A DNA stretch of 64,000 bases from an uncultured Lachnospiraceae bacterium (GCA_910585825.1 CAJUEY010000012.1:1-64000); one strand, 5' to 3'. Counted from the stretch's first letter, positions 26,237 to 35,297 are shown. A program made the numbers and translations. Notes: a model not told the origin generated them from the letters alone.

Positions 26237-26277
26237 AGTCATTCCTCCGTTTCTGTTTTTATCTTAGAATAGAAAAA

Positions 26278-26295
26278 TCACAAACTGTTCACAAA
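26278..26295 (-). promoter_or_regulatory. Tandem TCACAAA repeats upstream of the ABC genes
   Basis: TCACAAA occurs at 26278-26284 and 26289-26295, an 11 bp (one helical turn) spacing typical of OmpR-family operators. A third copy sits in the hairpin at 26305-26311. A TAAGAT -10-like box lies just downstream on the minus strand. The likely binder is the response regulator of the same cassette. Confidence 0.5.
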
Positions 26296-26299
26296 AAGA

Positions 26300-26323
26300 A
26301 AAAATCACAAAACTGTGATTTTT
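26300..26323 (-). terminator. Intrinsic terminator between kinase and ABC genes
   Basis: On the minus strand the stem AAAAATCACA / TGTGATTTTT (loop of 4) is followed by TTTTTTCTTTTT-like sequence, 10 bp after the kinase stop. It would partly separate the two-component genes from the transporter genes; it may also act as an operator. Confidence 0.55.
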
Positions 26324-26332
26324 CCATGCGGT

Positions 26333-27253
26333 CTAATTAGGGAAATATAAGTGAAAAGTACTTCCTTTTCCTGATTCTGATTCAACTTCAATATATCCTT
26401 TTTGCATACAGATAATTTCTCGTGCCAGATATAATCCAATACCTACACCCTCTGTATTATGAACATCTGGCTCACGGTAAAAACGGTTGAATATCATTCC
26501 CTGTCTTTCCAAAGGAATCCCTTTTCCTGTATCGGCAATACTAATTTTTGTAAAAATGGTTTCTTTGTTTACGACTATGTTGATACAGCCATTTACGCTC
26601 GTATATTTAACGGCATTATCAAGAATATTAAAAATTGCTTCTGCTGTCCACTTTTTGTCATGCGCCAGCTGAAGTGTTTCATCATATGCAACATGAATCT
26701 GAATGTTTTTCTTATCTGCTTTTGGAACAGCTGCTCCAATCGCTAATGCAAGAGTTTCTGCTATAAACTGTTTCGATTTCTGTATTTTGATTGTTCCGGT
26801 TTCCAATCGTGACATTTTTATCATATTTTGAAGAAGAAAATCCAATTTATCTACTTGCTTACTCATTTTTATTAAATGCTCTGTGCTTTCTGATGTATTT
26901 ACTTCGTCGAAAAGCATTTCCTGATATAATTTAATATTCGCAAGAGGTGTTTTTGTTTGATGGGATATGTCAGAAACTAACTCTTTTAAATTTTCTTTTT
27001 CTTTGAACAGTTCTTGATTTTTATGCGTATACATATCAGAAATACGACATAGCTTTTCATAAACCATGCCCCATAAGTCATCTTGTTCATAGATTGTTTT
27101 GCTTAAATTTCTGCTGTTTAATAACTCATTTAAACTATTTTCTAATTTTCTTGTAAAGTCATAAATATCGTGTTTCAGGCAGCGATTCTTCCATAACAGA
27201 CTTATAATAATCCCTATAAACAACACAATGATAAGAATGTAAATTATTTCCAT
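26333..27253 (-). CDS. Sensor histidine kinase with one short membrane segment
   Basis: 306 residues. One membrane segment at about 3-22, with no extracytoplasmic sensor domain, so it probably senses within the membrane or through a partner such as the ABC permease. The dimerisation/phosphoacceptor helix is SDISHQTKTPLANIKLY. ATP-binding boxes are NILDNAVKYT (N), ADTGKGIP (G1) and GVGIGLYLAR (G2). The start codon overlaps the 3' end of the response-regulator gene by 10 bases. The architecture resembles the small kinases of peptide-antibiotic resistance modules. Confidence 0.88.
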   Translation of the reverse strand: MEIIYILIIVLFIGIIISLLWKNRCLKHDIYDFTRKLENSLNELLNSRNLSKTIYEQDDLWGMVYEKLCRISDMYTHKNQELFKEKENLKELVSDISHQTKTPLANIKLYQEMLFDEVNTSESTEHLIKMSKQVDKLDFLLQNMIKMSRLETGTIKIQKSKQFIAETLALAIGAAVPKADKKNIQIHVAYDETLQLAHDKKWTAEAIFNILDNAVKYTSVNGCINIVVNKETIFTKISIADTGKGIPLERQGMIFNRFYREPDVHNTEGVGIGLYLAREIICMQKGYIEVESESGKGSTFHLYFPN

Positions 27254-27906
27254 ATATATCCCATTCCGTATATGTTTGAAATATAACTATGTTTGTCTGT
27301 TTCAATTTTCTTTCGCAAACGGTTAATGTTGACTGCAAGAGTATGCTTATCCATAAATTCAATTCCTTCTTCCCATAAAGAATCCAACAAAACAGAATAA
27401 GTTAGTAATTGTCCTTTATTATCAATCAATTTTTTTAATATACGATATTCGGTCGGTGTAATAGGACAACTTTTTTCTTCAATCTGTACAACTCCCAATT
27501 CAAAATCAATCTTCAGAAAACCGTCATCGTAGATGTTTGTTTTTTTTACTTCCCTTGACAATATAATGGATATTTTCTTTAACAAAATTTTCATGGAGAA
27601 GGGCTTTGTCACATAGTCATCTGCTCCTATTTCATAACCATTTAGAATATCTTCTTCTAAATCTCGTGCAGAAAGAAACAATATCGAAACATTATTTCGT
27701 GCTTTTATCCATTTACAAAAATGAAATCCGTCGCCATCAGGCAAATTTATATCTAATATTGCTAAATCGAAGGTATGATTGATTGCGATAGCTTGTCCGT
27801 CTTTACAAGTATAAGCATTATATACACGATGATTTTCTTTTTGCAAAGCTGTGCAAATCGTTTGATTTAATTCTAAATCATCTTCAAGTACAAGAATTGT
27901 ATAAAT
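27244..27906 (-). CDS. OmpR-family response regulator, apparent AUU start
   Basis: The receiver domain must begin ?YTILVLEDD, but no ATG, GTG or TTG occurs there. The codon in place of the start is ATT (27906-27904), 7 bases after GGAGAG. The first TTG in frame (27846) would remove the acidic pocket (LEDD), so I call the ATT start, giving 220 residues. The phospho-acceptor is Asp in LAILDINLPDGDG; the switch Thr/Ser is FLSARD and the Lys is TKPFS. A winged-helix DNA-binding domain occupies about 125-220 (LTYSVLLDSLW, NINRLRKKIE, GMGYIWK). It probably controls the adjacent ABC transporter. Confidence 0.82.
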   Translation of the reverse strand: MYTILVLEDDLELNQTICTALQKENHRVYNAYTCKDGQAIAINHTFDLAILDINLPDGDGFHFCKWIKARNNVSILFLSARDLEEDILNGYEIGADDYVTKPFSMKILLKKISIILSREVKKTNIYDDGFLKIDFELGVVQIEEKSCPITPTEYRILKKLIDNKGQLLTYSVLLDSLWEEGIEFMDKHTLAVNINRLRKKIETDKHSYISNIYGMGYIWK

Positions 27907-27955
27907 AAGTCATCTCTCCTCTGCATAAATAACTATGCCTCATTTAATTGTCTAT

Positions 27956-27984
27956 ATTATAAACAATATAAATTCTCAATTCAA
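27956..27984 (-). promoter_or_regulatory. Promoter of the two-component/ABC cassette
   Basis: Minus strand TTGAAT (27984-27979), 17 bp, TATAAT (27961-27956). A 12 bp tandem repeat AATTCTCAATT(C/T) spans 27971-27994 over the -35, a possible autoregulatory site. Confidence 0.65.
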
Positions 27985-28009
27985 TTCTCAATTTAATTAA
28001 AAATCAAGC

Positions 28010-28038
28010 TTGCATATTGTTATGCAGTATGCTATACT
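28010..28038 (+). promoter_or_regulatory. Promoter of rpmE
   Basis: TTGCAT at 28010-28015, 17 bp, TATACT at 28033-28038. A 12 bp palindrome ATAAACGTTTAT (28065-28076) lies in the leader, a possible control site. Confidence 0.55.
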
Positions 28039-28111
28039 AAATAAGCTGTTTATTAGATTGCAAATAAACGTTTATGTTTAAAATAGGAAAATCATGTGGG
28101 AGGTGAAAGAC

Positions 28112-28318
28112 ATGAGAGAGGGAATTCATCCAGATTACAATCAGGCGACTGTAACATGTAACTGTGGAAATACATTCGTTACAGGTTCAACAAAGAAAGA
28201 CATTCATGTTGAAATCTGTTCCAAATGCCATCCGTTCTATACAGGCCAGCAGAAGACCGCTCAGGCACGTGGACGTATTGATAAGTTTAACAGGAAATAC
28301 GGTTTAGGCCAGCAATAA
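28112..28318 (+). CDS. rpmE: 50S ribosomal protein bL31, zinc-binding form
   Basis: 68 residues, MREGIHPDYN start at ATG 28112 with GGGAGGTG upstream. Four cysteines (TCNCGN and EICSKCHPF) mark the zinc-containing C+ type, which acts as a zinc reserve and is replaced by a C- paralogue under zinc starvation. FYTGQQK is conserved. It heads the usual cluster with DUF1385, prmC and prfA but has its own terminator. Confidence 0.97.
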   Translation: MREGIHPDYNQATVTCNCGNTFVTGSTKKDIHVEICSKCHPFYTGQQKTAQARGRIDKFNRKYGLGQQ

Positions 28319-28333
28319 CATACGGTGCATGAT

Positions 28334-28366
28334 AAGGTTGAGGTTGACGGAATCTCAACCTTTTTT
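28334..28366 (+). terminator. Rho-independent terminator of rpmE
   Basis: Arms AAGGTTGAG (28334-28342) and CTCAACCTT (28354-28362), then TTTT. Confidence 0.8.
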
Positions 28367-28470
28367 ATGTATTTGTATGCGGACAGCAGATCTGTGGATG
28401 ATATCAGAGTGATTGTTTGGTTTGGGAATTTGCAGCAAGCGGCCGGATAGCTGCATATCAGGAGAAACAT

Positions 28471-29436
28471 ATGAAATATTCAGGAATTGGCGGACAGGCG
28501 GTAATGGAAGGCATCATGATGAAAAACGGCGATGCCTATGCTGTTGCGGTCCGAAAGCCCGATCAGGAAATTATGGTGGAAACATCTTCCTATTCGGGTG
28601 TTGCACAAAATAAAAAAATAAAAAAGCTGCCGATTTTAAGAGGCGTATTCAGCTTTGTGGAATCTTTGACGCTGGGCTTAAAATCCCTTACATTTTCGGC
28701 GTCTTTTTTTGAAGAAGAAGAGGAAAAAGAGAAGAAGACAGATAAGAAAAAAGAAGATTTTCTCATGGGAATGACAGTAGCGGCATCTGTTGTAATGGCA
28801 ATCGGCATTTTTATGATACTGCCCTATGGAATCTCTCTGTTATTTCGGGAATGTATTTCCTCCCAGTGGTTGACAGCTTTATTGGAAGGTATTTTACGGC
28901 TATGTATTTTCCTGGGATATGTGGCGGGAATTTCCCTGATGTCCGACATCAAACGGGTATATATGTATCACGGAGCAGAGCATAAATGCATTAACTGCAT
29001 TGAACATGGAATGGATTTGACAGTGGAAAATGTCAGGAAGAGTTCCAGGCTTCACAAGCGCTGCGGCACCAGTTTTCTGCTGATTGTCATGATTGTCAGC
29101 ATTTTGTTTTTTATGCTGATACGCGTAGATTCTCCCATACTTCGTCTTGTACTCCGGCTGGCTTTGATTCCCGTGATTGCAGGGGTGTCTTATGAATTTA
29201 TACGATTGGCTGGAAAAAGCGACAATGGTCTGGTGAATCTGTTGAGCAAACCGGGACTTCTTTTACAGAAGATCACAACCAGAGAGCCGGACGATGCTAT
29301 GATAGAAGTCGGCATTGCGTCAGTGGAAGCTGTTTTTGACTGGAAAACATATGTAAATGAGATCAACGGGAGTCAGAGCGGCAGCGTTTCGGTGAAAGAA
29401 ACTGATACGGTACGACAGACAGAGGGTGGGAGCTGA
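28471..29436 (+). CDS. DUF1385 membrane protein (YqhQ family)
   Basis: 321 residues from ATG 28471 (MKYSGIGGQAVMEG), 6 bases after AGGAGA; an upstream in-frame start is not needed. The hallmark GGQAVMEGVMM-like N-terminus and YHGAEHKCINCIE centre identify DUF1385. Two or three membrane pairs lie at about 105-165 and 200-245. A charged tail follows. Function is unknown, but the gene is conserved beside prmC and prfA in Clostridia. It overlaps nothing and precedes prmC by 1 base. Confidence 0.9.
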   Translation: MKYSGIGGQAVMEGIMMKNGDAYAVAVRKPDQEIMVETSSYSGVAQNKKIKKLPILRGVFSFVESLTLGLKSLTFSASFFEEEEEKEKKTDKKKEDFLMGMTVAASVVMAIGIFMILPYGISLLFRECISSQWLTALLEGILRLCIFLGYVAGISLMSDIKRVYMYHGAEHKCINCIEHGMDLTVENVRKSSRLHKRCGTSFLLIVMIVSILFFMLIRVDSPILRLVLRLALIPVIAGVSYEFIRLAGKSDNGLVNLLSKPGLLLQKITTREPDDAMIEVGIASVEAVFDWKTYVNEINGSQSGSVSVKETDTVRQTEGGS

Positions 29437-29437
29437 T

Positions 29438-30271
29438 ATGACATATCAACAGACTCTGAGATGGGGAGAACTGTTTTTACAGGAAAAGGGAATTGATGAT
29501 GCAAAAACAGACGCATGGCTGCTGCTTGCCCTGGCCTGTCATACGGAACGGAATGATTACTATCTGCATATGTTAGAGGACGTACCTAAGGAGCAGAAAG
29601 AAGCATATGAAACCGTACTGAAAAAAAGGGCAGAGCACATTCCTCTGCAGCATATCACAGGGGAGCAGGAGTTTATGGGGCTGCCGTTTCTGGTAAATGC
29701 CGACGTATTGATTCCCAGGCAGGATACGGAAATTCTTGTGGAGGAGGCGTTGAAAAAAGCGAAACCGGGGATGAAGATTTTGGATTTGTGTACCGGCTCC
29801 GGCTGTATCATCATCAGTATGTTAAAATACAGACCGGATCTTTACGGAACGGCATCCGATCTGTCAGCGGCAGCATTGCGCGTTGCCGAAAAGAATGCAA
29901 AAATCAATAAAGTGACGCCGGTTTTTGTTCAGGGAGATTTGTTTGAACCGGTAGAAGGAGCTTTTGATATGATCATATCAAATCCGCCCTATATTCCCAC
30001 GGCAGAAATAGAGAAACTGATGCCGGAAGTAAGAAAATATGAGCCGTTTCTGGCATTAGATGGGAAAGAGGACGGACTTGCGTTTTATAAAAGAATTATA
30101 GAAGAAGGATATTCTTATTTAAACCCCGGCGGATATCTGCTGTTTGAAATCGGATATGACCAGGGAAAGGAAGTGTCTGTGCGGATGGAACAGGCGGGAT
30201 ATCAGGGAGTAAAAGTAATAAAGGACCTGGCAGGACTTGACAGGGTAGTCATAGGAGGAAAGCATGTTTGA
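29438..30271 (+). CDS. prmC: Release factor glutamine methyltransferase
   Basis: 277 residues from ATG 29438 (MTYQQTLRWG), with GGTGGGAG before it. Methylates the GGQ glutamine of RF1 and RF2. An N-terminal helical domain recognises the factor. The SAM domain has ILDLCTGSGCI and the catalytic ISNPPYIPT. It overlaps prfA by 8 bases, so enzyme and substrate are co-translated. Confidence 0.95.
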   Translation: MTYQQTLRWGELFLQEKGIDDAKTDAWLLLALACHTERNDYYLHMLEDVPKEQKEAYETVLKKRAEHIPLQHITGEQEFMGLPFLVNADVLIPRQDTEILVEEALKKAKPGMKILDLCTGSGCIIISMLKYRPDLYGTASDLSAAALRVAEKNAKINKVTPVFVQGDLFEPVEGAFDMIISNPPYIPTAEIEKLMPEVRKYEPFLALDGKEDGLAFYKRIIEEGYSYLNPGGYLLFEIGYDQGKEVSVRMEQAGYQGVKVIKDLAGLDRVVIGGKHV

Positions 30272-31334
30272 TAGATTAGAAGATCTGGTATTGCGGTTGG
30301 AAGAGGTGCTGAATCAATTGAGCGAGCCTGATGTGGCATCAGACCCGGATCGGTTTCGCAGACTGATGAAGGAGCAGAGTGATCTGACGCCTATTGTAGA
30401 GGCATACAAAGCATACAAGCAGAACCAGCAGAATATAGAAGAATCTCTGATGATTTTGGATGAAGAAAGCGATGAAGAGATGCGGGAACTGGCCAAAGAA
30501 GAATTAAATGAGTCCAAGGCGAACGTGGAAGCATTGGAAGAAAAGTTGAAAATTCTTCTTTTGCCAAAAGATCCCAATGATGATAAAAATGTTATTGTGG
30601 AAATCCGTGCCGGAGCCGGAGGCGACGAGGCGGCTTTATTTGCCGCAGAAATCTATCGTATGTATGTGCATTATGCAGAAGGCAGGCGCTGGAAAGTAGA
30701 GACAATGGAATGCGAAGAAATTGGAATCGGCGGCATGAAGAGCGTCAGCTTTATGATTACCGGTTCGGGCGCTTATTCCGTGATGAAATACGAATCCGGC
30801 GTACATCGTGTGCAGAGGGTGCCGGAAACGGAGTCCGGCGGAAGGATTCATACGTCTACCATCAGTGTGGCGGTGATGCCGGAGGCAGAAGAAGTAGAAG
30901 TGGAAATTGACGAAAAAGATATCCGTATAGACGTAATGCGTGCATCCGGAAACGGCGGTCAGTGTGTTAATACAACAGATTCTGCCGTGCGTCTTACACA
31001 TTATCCCACAGGAATTGTAGTATATAGCCAGACCGAAAAATCCCAGCTCCAGAACAAAGCAAAGGCATTTGCCCTTTTGCGGGCGAAACTGTATGACATG
31101 GAATGTCAGAAGGCACATGATGCGGAAGCAGAAGCCAGAAGGAGCCAGATTGGTACGGGAGACCGCTCTGAGAAAATTCGCACTTACAACTTCCCGCAGG
31201 GGCGCGTAACGGATCATAGGATCGGACTTACCTTATATAAACTGGACAAAATTATGAACGGAGATATTCAGGAAATCATTGACGCCTGTCTTGCTGCGGA
31301 TCAGGCGGCAAAACTGGCGCAGATGAATGAATAG
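30264..31334 (+). CDS. prfA: Peptide chain release factor 1
   Basis: 356 residues, reads UAA and UAG. ATG 30264 follows GGAGGAAAGC. The catalytic GGQ is in RASGNGGQCVNTTDS, preceded by the RAGAGGDEA region of domain 2. Length is standard. It ends the cluster, 100 bp before the BceAB-type operon. Confidence 0.97.
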   Translation: MFDRLEDLVLRLEEVLNQLSEPDVASDPDRFRRLMKEQSDLTPIVEAYKAYKQNQQNIEESLMILDEESDEEMRELAKEELNESKANVEALEEKLKILLLPKDPNDDKNVIVEIRAGAGGDEAALFAAEIYRMYVHYAEGRRWKVETMECEEIGIGGMKSVSFMITGSGAYSVMKYESGVHRVQRVPETESGGRIHTSTISVAVMPEAEEVEVEIDEKDIRIDVMRASGNGGQCVNTTDSAVRLTHYPTGIVVYSQTEKSQLQNKAKAFALLRAKLYDMECQKAHDAEAEARRSQIGTGDRSEKIRTYNFPQGRVTDHRIGLTLYKLDKIMNGDIQEIIDACLAADQAAKLAQMNE

Positions 31335-31356
31335 ATAGAAACTTAGATCTATAACC

Positions 31357-31370
31357 TTACAAAATTGTAA
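31357..31370 (+). promoter_or_regulatory. BceR-type operator
   Basis: TTACAAAATTGTAA fits the TNACA-N4-TGTAA motif known for BceR-like regulators. A TATAAT -10 lies at 31405-31410 with no good -35, as expected for an activated promoter. The operator centre is about 44 bp upstream of the -10. Confidence 0.7.
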
Positions 31371-31435
31371 TCTTCGTGTAAGGATTTTTCCAATGCGTTT
31401 ATTCTATAATGCTTCCGTAAGGAGGATATACGAAT

Positions 31436-32197
31436 ATGAACGAAAAAAAGGTACTGGAAATTAAAAACTTAGTAAAAAATTATGGAACAAAAGGTTTTCA
31501 TACAACTGTCCTGAGAGGAATTGATTTAGAGATCCGAAAAAATGATTTCATCGCAGTCATGGGCCCCAGCGGTTCCGGCAAGACAACTTTACTGAATCTC
31601 CTGTCCACCATTGATAAGCCTACACAGGGGATGATTCTGCTAGACGGACAGGATATTACGAGAATTTCAAACAAGGAGCTGTCCAAACTGCGAAGAGATA
31701 AAATCGGATTTATTTTTCAGGATTATAATCTGTTAGACACGATGACGCTTCAGGACAATATTGCTCTTCCGTTGTCTCTCAACGGCGTTTCCGGAAACGT
31801 ATGCATCGCCAAAGCAAGAGAACTTGGCGAAATGTTTGGATTAAAAGGGCATCTGGAAAAGTATCCTTACCAGCTGTCTGGCGGGCAGAAACAAAGAGGA
31901 GCCGCATGCCGGGCGTTGATTACCGATCCGGAAATTATTTTTGCCGATGAACCCACGGGGGCCCTGGATTCCCGTTCCAGTAAAGATTTGTTGGGATCTT
32001 TAAAAATGGTCAATGACAGCGGCAGGGCGACGATTCTTATGGTAACCCATGATGCCTTCAGCGCATCTTATGCAAAAGATGTTTATATTTTAAATGACGG
32101 GCAGATTTCCTGCAGATTAAGCAAAGGGGCAGACCGCAAAGAATTTTACGACAGAATCACCGATATGCAGGCCTCTATGGGAGGTGATTTCTCGTGA
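31436..32197 (+). CDS. BceA-type ABC transporter ATPase
   Basis: 253 residues from ATG 31436 with AAGGAGG. Walker A GPSGSGKTTLL, Q-loop FIFQDYNLLD, signature LSGGQKQRGAACRAL and Walker B IIFADEPTGALD are intact. The signature is followed by RGAACRA, where RVAIARA is usual. It partners with the 10-segment permease encoded next (overlap of 4 bases). BceAB transporters free lipid II-cycle intermediates from bacitracin-like peptides and lantibiotics. The BceR-type operator upstream suggests peptide-induced expression. Confidence 0.92.
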   Translation: MNEKKVLEIKNLVKNYGTKGFHTTVLRGIDLEIRKNDFIAVMGPSGSGKTTLLNLLSTIDKPTQGMILLDGQDITRISNKELSKLRRDKIGFIFQDYNLLDTMTLQDNIALPLSLNGVSGNVCIAKARELGEMFGLKGHLEKYPYQLSGGQKQRGAACRALITDPEIIFADEPTGALDSRSSKDLLGSLKMVNDSGRATILMVTHDAFSASYAKDVYILNDGQISCRLSKGADRKEFYDRITDMQASMGGDFS

Positions 32198-34101
32198 GTA
32201 TGATGAAATTGGCTCTGCAGAATTTTAAGAGCAGTTTTAAAAATTATCTTGCAATTATTTTATCTCTGGCTTTTACCATATTAGTGTTTTTGAATTTTCA
32301 GAATTTGATTTATTCCGATATCTTTAGCGGACTGGGCGGAAAGAATAAAGAGTACATTGATATTTTGATACAGATCATCTCCTTTGTACTGGGCTGTTTT
32401 ATGTTTTTCTTCCTCTGGTATGCTACAAATGTATTTCTCACAAAACGAAAAAGAGAAATTGGAATATATGTTTTTATGGGGCTGACCAATCAGAAAATCG
32501 GCCGCATGTATATGATAGAGACGACCATGATTGGCATTTCCTCTATGGTTTTCGGCATTGGATTTGGCATACTGATCACATGGCTGTTTCAGATGATACT
32601 GCTGGCAATTTCAGATATTACTGTGGATATTTCGTTTCAGATTTCCCCTACGCCGATTTTTGTGACAATAGGCATTTATCTGGTGATGTATTTGATTTTT
32701 GTCATAAAAGGATATATCAATATTGTCAGGAGCAGCGTGCTGGAAATGGTTTCTGCATCAAGGCAGAATGAATATGTCAGACAAAGCAGTTTTTTTCTGC
32801 TTTTAAAAGCTGTTTTGGGACTGGGAGTCTTGTTTTTGGGATATTATTTTGCCATAAAAGAAGGCGGGAATGAGGTAATGAATCATGTATTTGCAGCGGT
32901 TGTCCTTGTAGTTATGGGCGTATATCTGTTGTTTGGCGGATTTATTCCATTTGTATTTCAGAAAATGGCCGGGAGGAAGGAATTTCTCTATCAAAAAGAG
33001 AGAAATCTTTGGATGAATAATGTGATTTTCCGTATGAAAAAAAATTACAGAACTTATGCCATGACCTGTGTATTAATGCTTTGTTCTGTCACTGCTTTGG
33101 CCGCCGGTTTTGCCATGAAGGTTCGTTATGAATCCATGGTGCATTTCAGAAATACGTATACCTATCAGATTTTGAGCGATCAGGCGGGACTGAATAAAAA
33201 GATTGAGGCATTAATTGAAAAGGATAATCAGATTTCCTATGGAACGCAGGCTTCAATTTTAAATCTGGACGCTTCAATGATTGATACCAGATACCAGTAT
33301 AGAAATTATTCCGTTTTGTCCTGGTCTCAGATCAAAGAACTGGCAAAAGATGCCGGAATGGAATTTGAATTGGAAGAACCAAAGGATGATGAAATTATTC
33401 AAATATCCCATTTATATCTGTTGTCGCTGTTGACAGACCGCTCCCATGAAACAGTTTCGATTAACGGGAAAATCTATCGCCAGACTGTGGATACCAATAT
33501 ACCTTATCTGGGCTATCTGCAGGAGCAGATCAGCTTTTATATGGTAAACGATGAGGAATATCAGAAATTGCGGCCTTTTGGGACAGAGCTGTATACGTAC
33601 AATTACAGAATTGAAGATATTTACAACTTTGCGGCATCTCAGGATGAACTGGATACGATTGTCAGTGATACAGATGAAAATTATACGGCAAGAGTGATGA
33701 TTGATCCAAATAGCAGTGAAATGGAATGGATCAAAGTATTGTATACGGTATGTATTTTTGTGTTTATGGTATTTATATTGGCAAGCGGAAGTATTTTGTT
33801 TATGAAACTTTATAACGATGCATTTGAAGAAAAAGAACGCTATCAGATATTAAAAAAACTTGGAATTTTAGAAAAAACTTTGAAAAAATCTCTTTCCCGT
33901 GAGCTTCTTACAGCATATGCCCTGCCGTTTTTTGTTATGATGATATCGGCATATTTTTCGGTTCATGCACTGGAAAAAATGATGTATACGAATCTGTTTG
34001 CGATTTATCTGATTAGTGTCGCTGTAATCTTTGGATTCTTTTTGATCTGCTATCTGCTCTCGGTATCTGTTTATGCAAAAAATGCCGGAGTGGAAAAATA
34101 A
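32194..34101 (+). CDS. BceB-type ABC transporter permease
   Basis: 635 residues starting at GTG 32194, coupled to the ATPase stop in a GTGA overlap, with AGGTG 8 bases before. The topology fits BceB: about ten membrane segments, with the large extracytoplasmic domain (about residues 310-505) between the seventh and eighth. The FtsX-like motif is KRKREIGIYVFMGLTNQKIG. No kinase or regulator gene is adjacent, so the cognate BceRS is expected elsewhere. Confidence 0.9.
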   Translation: MSMMKLALQNFKSSFKNYLAIILSLAFTILVFLNFQNLIYSDIFSGLGGKNKEYIDILIQIISFVLGCFMFFFLWYATNVFLTKRKREIGIYVFMGLTNQKIGRMYMIETTMIGISSMVFGIGFGILITWLFQMILLAISDITVDISFQISPTPIFVTIGIYLVMYLIFVIKGYINIVRSSVLEMVSASRQNEYVRQSSFFLLLKAVLGLGVLFLGYYFAIKEGGNEVMNHVFAAVVLVVMGVYLLFGGFIPFVFQKMAGRKEFLYQKERNLWMNNVIFRMKKNYRTYAMTCVLMLCSVTALAAGFAMKVRYESMVHFRNTYTYQILSDQAGLNKKIEALIEKDNQISYGTQASILNLDASMIDTRYQYRNYSVLSWSQIKELAKDAGMEFELEEPKDDEIIQISHLYLLSLLTDRSHETVSINGKIYRQTVDTNIPYLGYLQEQISFYMVNDEEYQKLRPFGTELYTYNYRIEDIYNFAASQDELDTIVSDTDENYTARVMIDPNSSEMEWIKVLYTVCIFVFMVFILASGSILFMKLYNDAFEEKERYQILKKLGILEKTLKKSLSRELLTAYALPFFVMMISAYFSVHALEKMMYTNLFAIYLISVAVIFGFFLICYLLSVSVYAKNAGVEK

Positions 34102-34155
34102 ACGCCCTTCGGGCAGGATGCGCACTCGCATGAATGCGGCTGCGTTCCGGTGCGC

Positions 34156-34197
34156 AAAGCAGCCAAGTCCCTCATGTTTGAGGAGTCTGGCTGCTTT
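34156..34197. terminator. Bidirectional hairpin between BceB and amidase genes
   Basis: AAAGCAGCCA (34156-34165) pairs with TGGCTGCTTT (34188-34197); an inner partly paired stem CCTCA-TGTT-TGAGG extends it. Confidence 0.65.
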
Positions 34198-34202
34198 GTT
34201 AT

Positions 34203-35297
34203 TTATTCTACTGCGTTAAAATAAGCGTCGATTCCGTTTGCAATTCCTTCTGCAATTTCATACTGATAGTTGGCATCCGCCATATTGGCGTCTTCCGTGG
34301 GATTTGTCATATAGCCCATCTCTACGATTGTGACAGGGATCTGGCACCAGTTGATGCCGGTCATCGTATCCGTTTCCCAGACATATTGTTTACTGCAGCC
34401 TGTAGCAGCCGAAAGCTGATCCAGAACATTGGTTGAAAGCCGTTTGCTTTCACCGTGGAGAGAAGCGTTGTAAGGGTTGCCCGCTGTCTGACAGATTGTC
34501 ATAGCGCCGTTTGTGCTGCTGTTTTCCGAACCGTTGGCATGTACGCGGATAAAAGCGTCTGCACCGGCCTGATTAGCGATTTCCGCCCGTTCGGCATTGC
34601 TGATATTCACGTCATTGCTTTCCCGGATCATTAAAACTTCATAACCTCTGGCTTCCAGCTCGTCCCGCAGTTTTAAGGATACCTGTAATGTCAGTTCATA
34701 TTCCGCAAGTCCGGAGGATACGCCTCTTGTACCGCTGGCAACTTTTGCCTTTTTTTCTGATGCACCGGGGCCTACCGGTTCCGTTTCGCTGTTGCCCTTA
34801 GCCTGATGTCCGGCGTCAATGGCAACTAAAAATCCGGTGCTTTCGCCGGGCAGGGGTTTTTCTTTGACGTAATCGCTTTTTACATAATAAAAAGCATTTT
34901 CGATCAAAATTTTTGTCCAGCCGTCTTCTTCCGAAACTCTGTTCAGGGTTTCTCTGCGGTCTGCAACTTTATAAACATCGGCCTCCATGGCGGGAGCGGT
35001 ACGGATGTTTACAGAATCAGTGGTGATGATTTCGGTAGTAGCAATGCTGCCGGGGTCATCGGTTGTTTCCGGAAGGGTGGATTCGGTTTCCACGGGCAGC
35101 TCGCTTTCGGTTTCCGGAGACGTTTCTGAAACGGGTTCCTCTGTGCCGGCATTCTCCAAAGAACTGGTTTGCTGTGTGTCCGAAGACGGGTTTTTTGCCT
35201 CTTCGCGCATGGAGCTGTCATTTGATCTGCCGCAGCCGTAGAGGGCGGGCATCAGTAAAAGCAGTGTAAGTGTAAAAATAAGAATCTTTTTTTGCAT
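34203..35297 (-). CDS. Lipoprotein N-acetylmuramoyl-L-alanine amidase with SH3b domain
   Basis: 364 residues from ATG 35297, with AGAGGAAA upstream. The lipobox LYGC gives a lipid-anchored extracellular enzyme. A Thr/Ser/Glu-rich linker (about 25-85) leads to an SH3b domain (about 93-145, VNIRTAPAMEADVYKV) and then Amidase_3 (about 155-360) with zinc ligands in AIDAGHQ, LAEYELT and FIRVHANGS, and catalytic Glu in VEMGYMTNP. It cuts the amide between MurNAc and the stem peptide. It could act in cell separation or sporulation. Confidence 0.93.
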   Translation of the reverse strand: MQKKILIFTLTLLLLMPALYGCGRSNDSSMREEAKNPSSDTQQTSSLENAGTEEPVSETSPETESELPVETESTLPETTDDPGSIATTEIITTDSVNIRTAPAMEADVYKVADRRETLNRVSEEDGWTKILIENAFYYVKSDYVKEKPLPGESTGFLVAIDAGHQAKGNSETEPVGPGASEKKAKVASGTRGVSSGLAEYELTLQVSLKLRDELEARGYEVLMIRESNDVNISNAERAEIANQAGADAFIRVHANGSENSSTNGAMTICQTAGNPYNASLHGESKRLSTNVLDQLSAATGCSKQYVWETDTMTGINWCQIPVTIVEMGYMTNPTEDANMADANYQYEIAEGIANGIDAYFNAVE

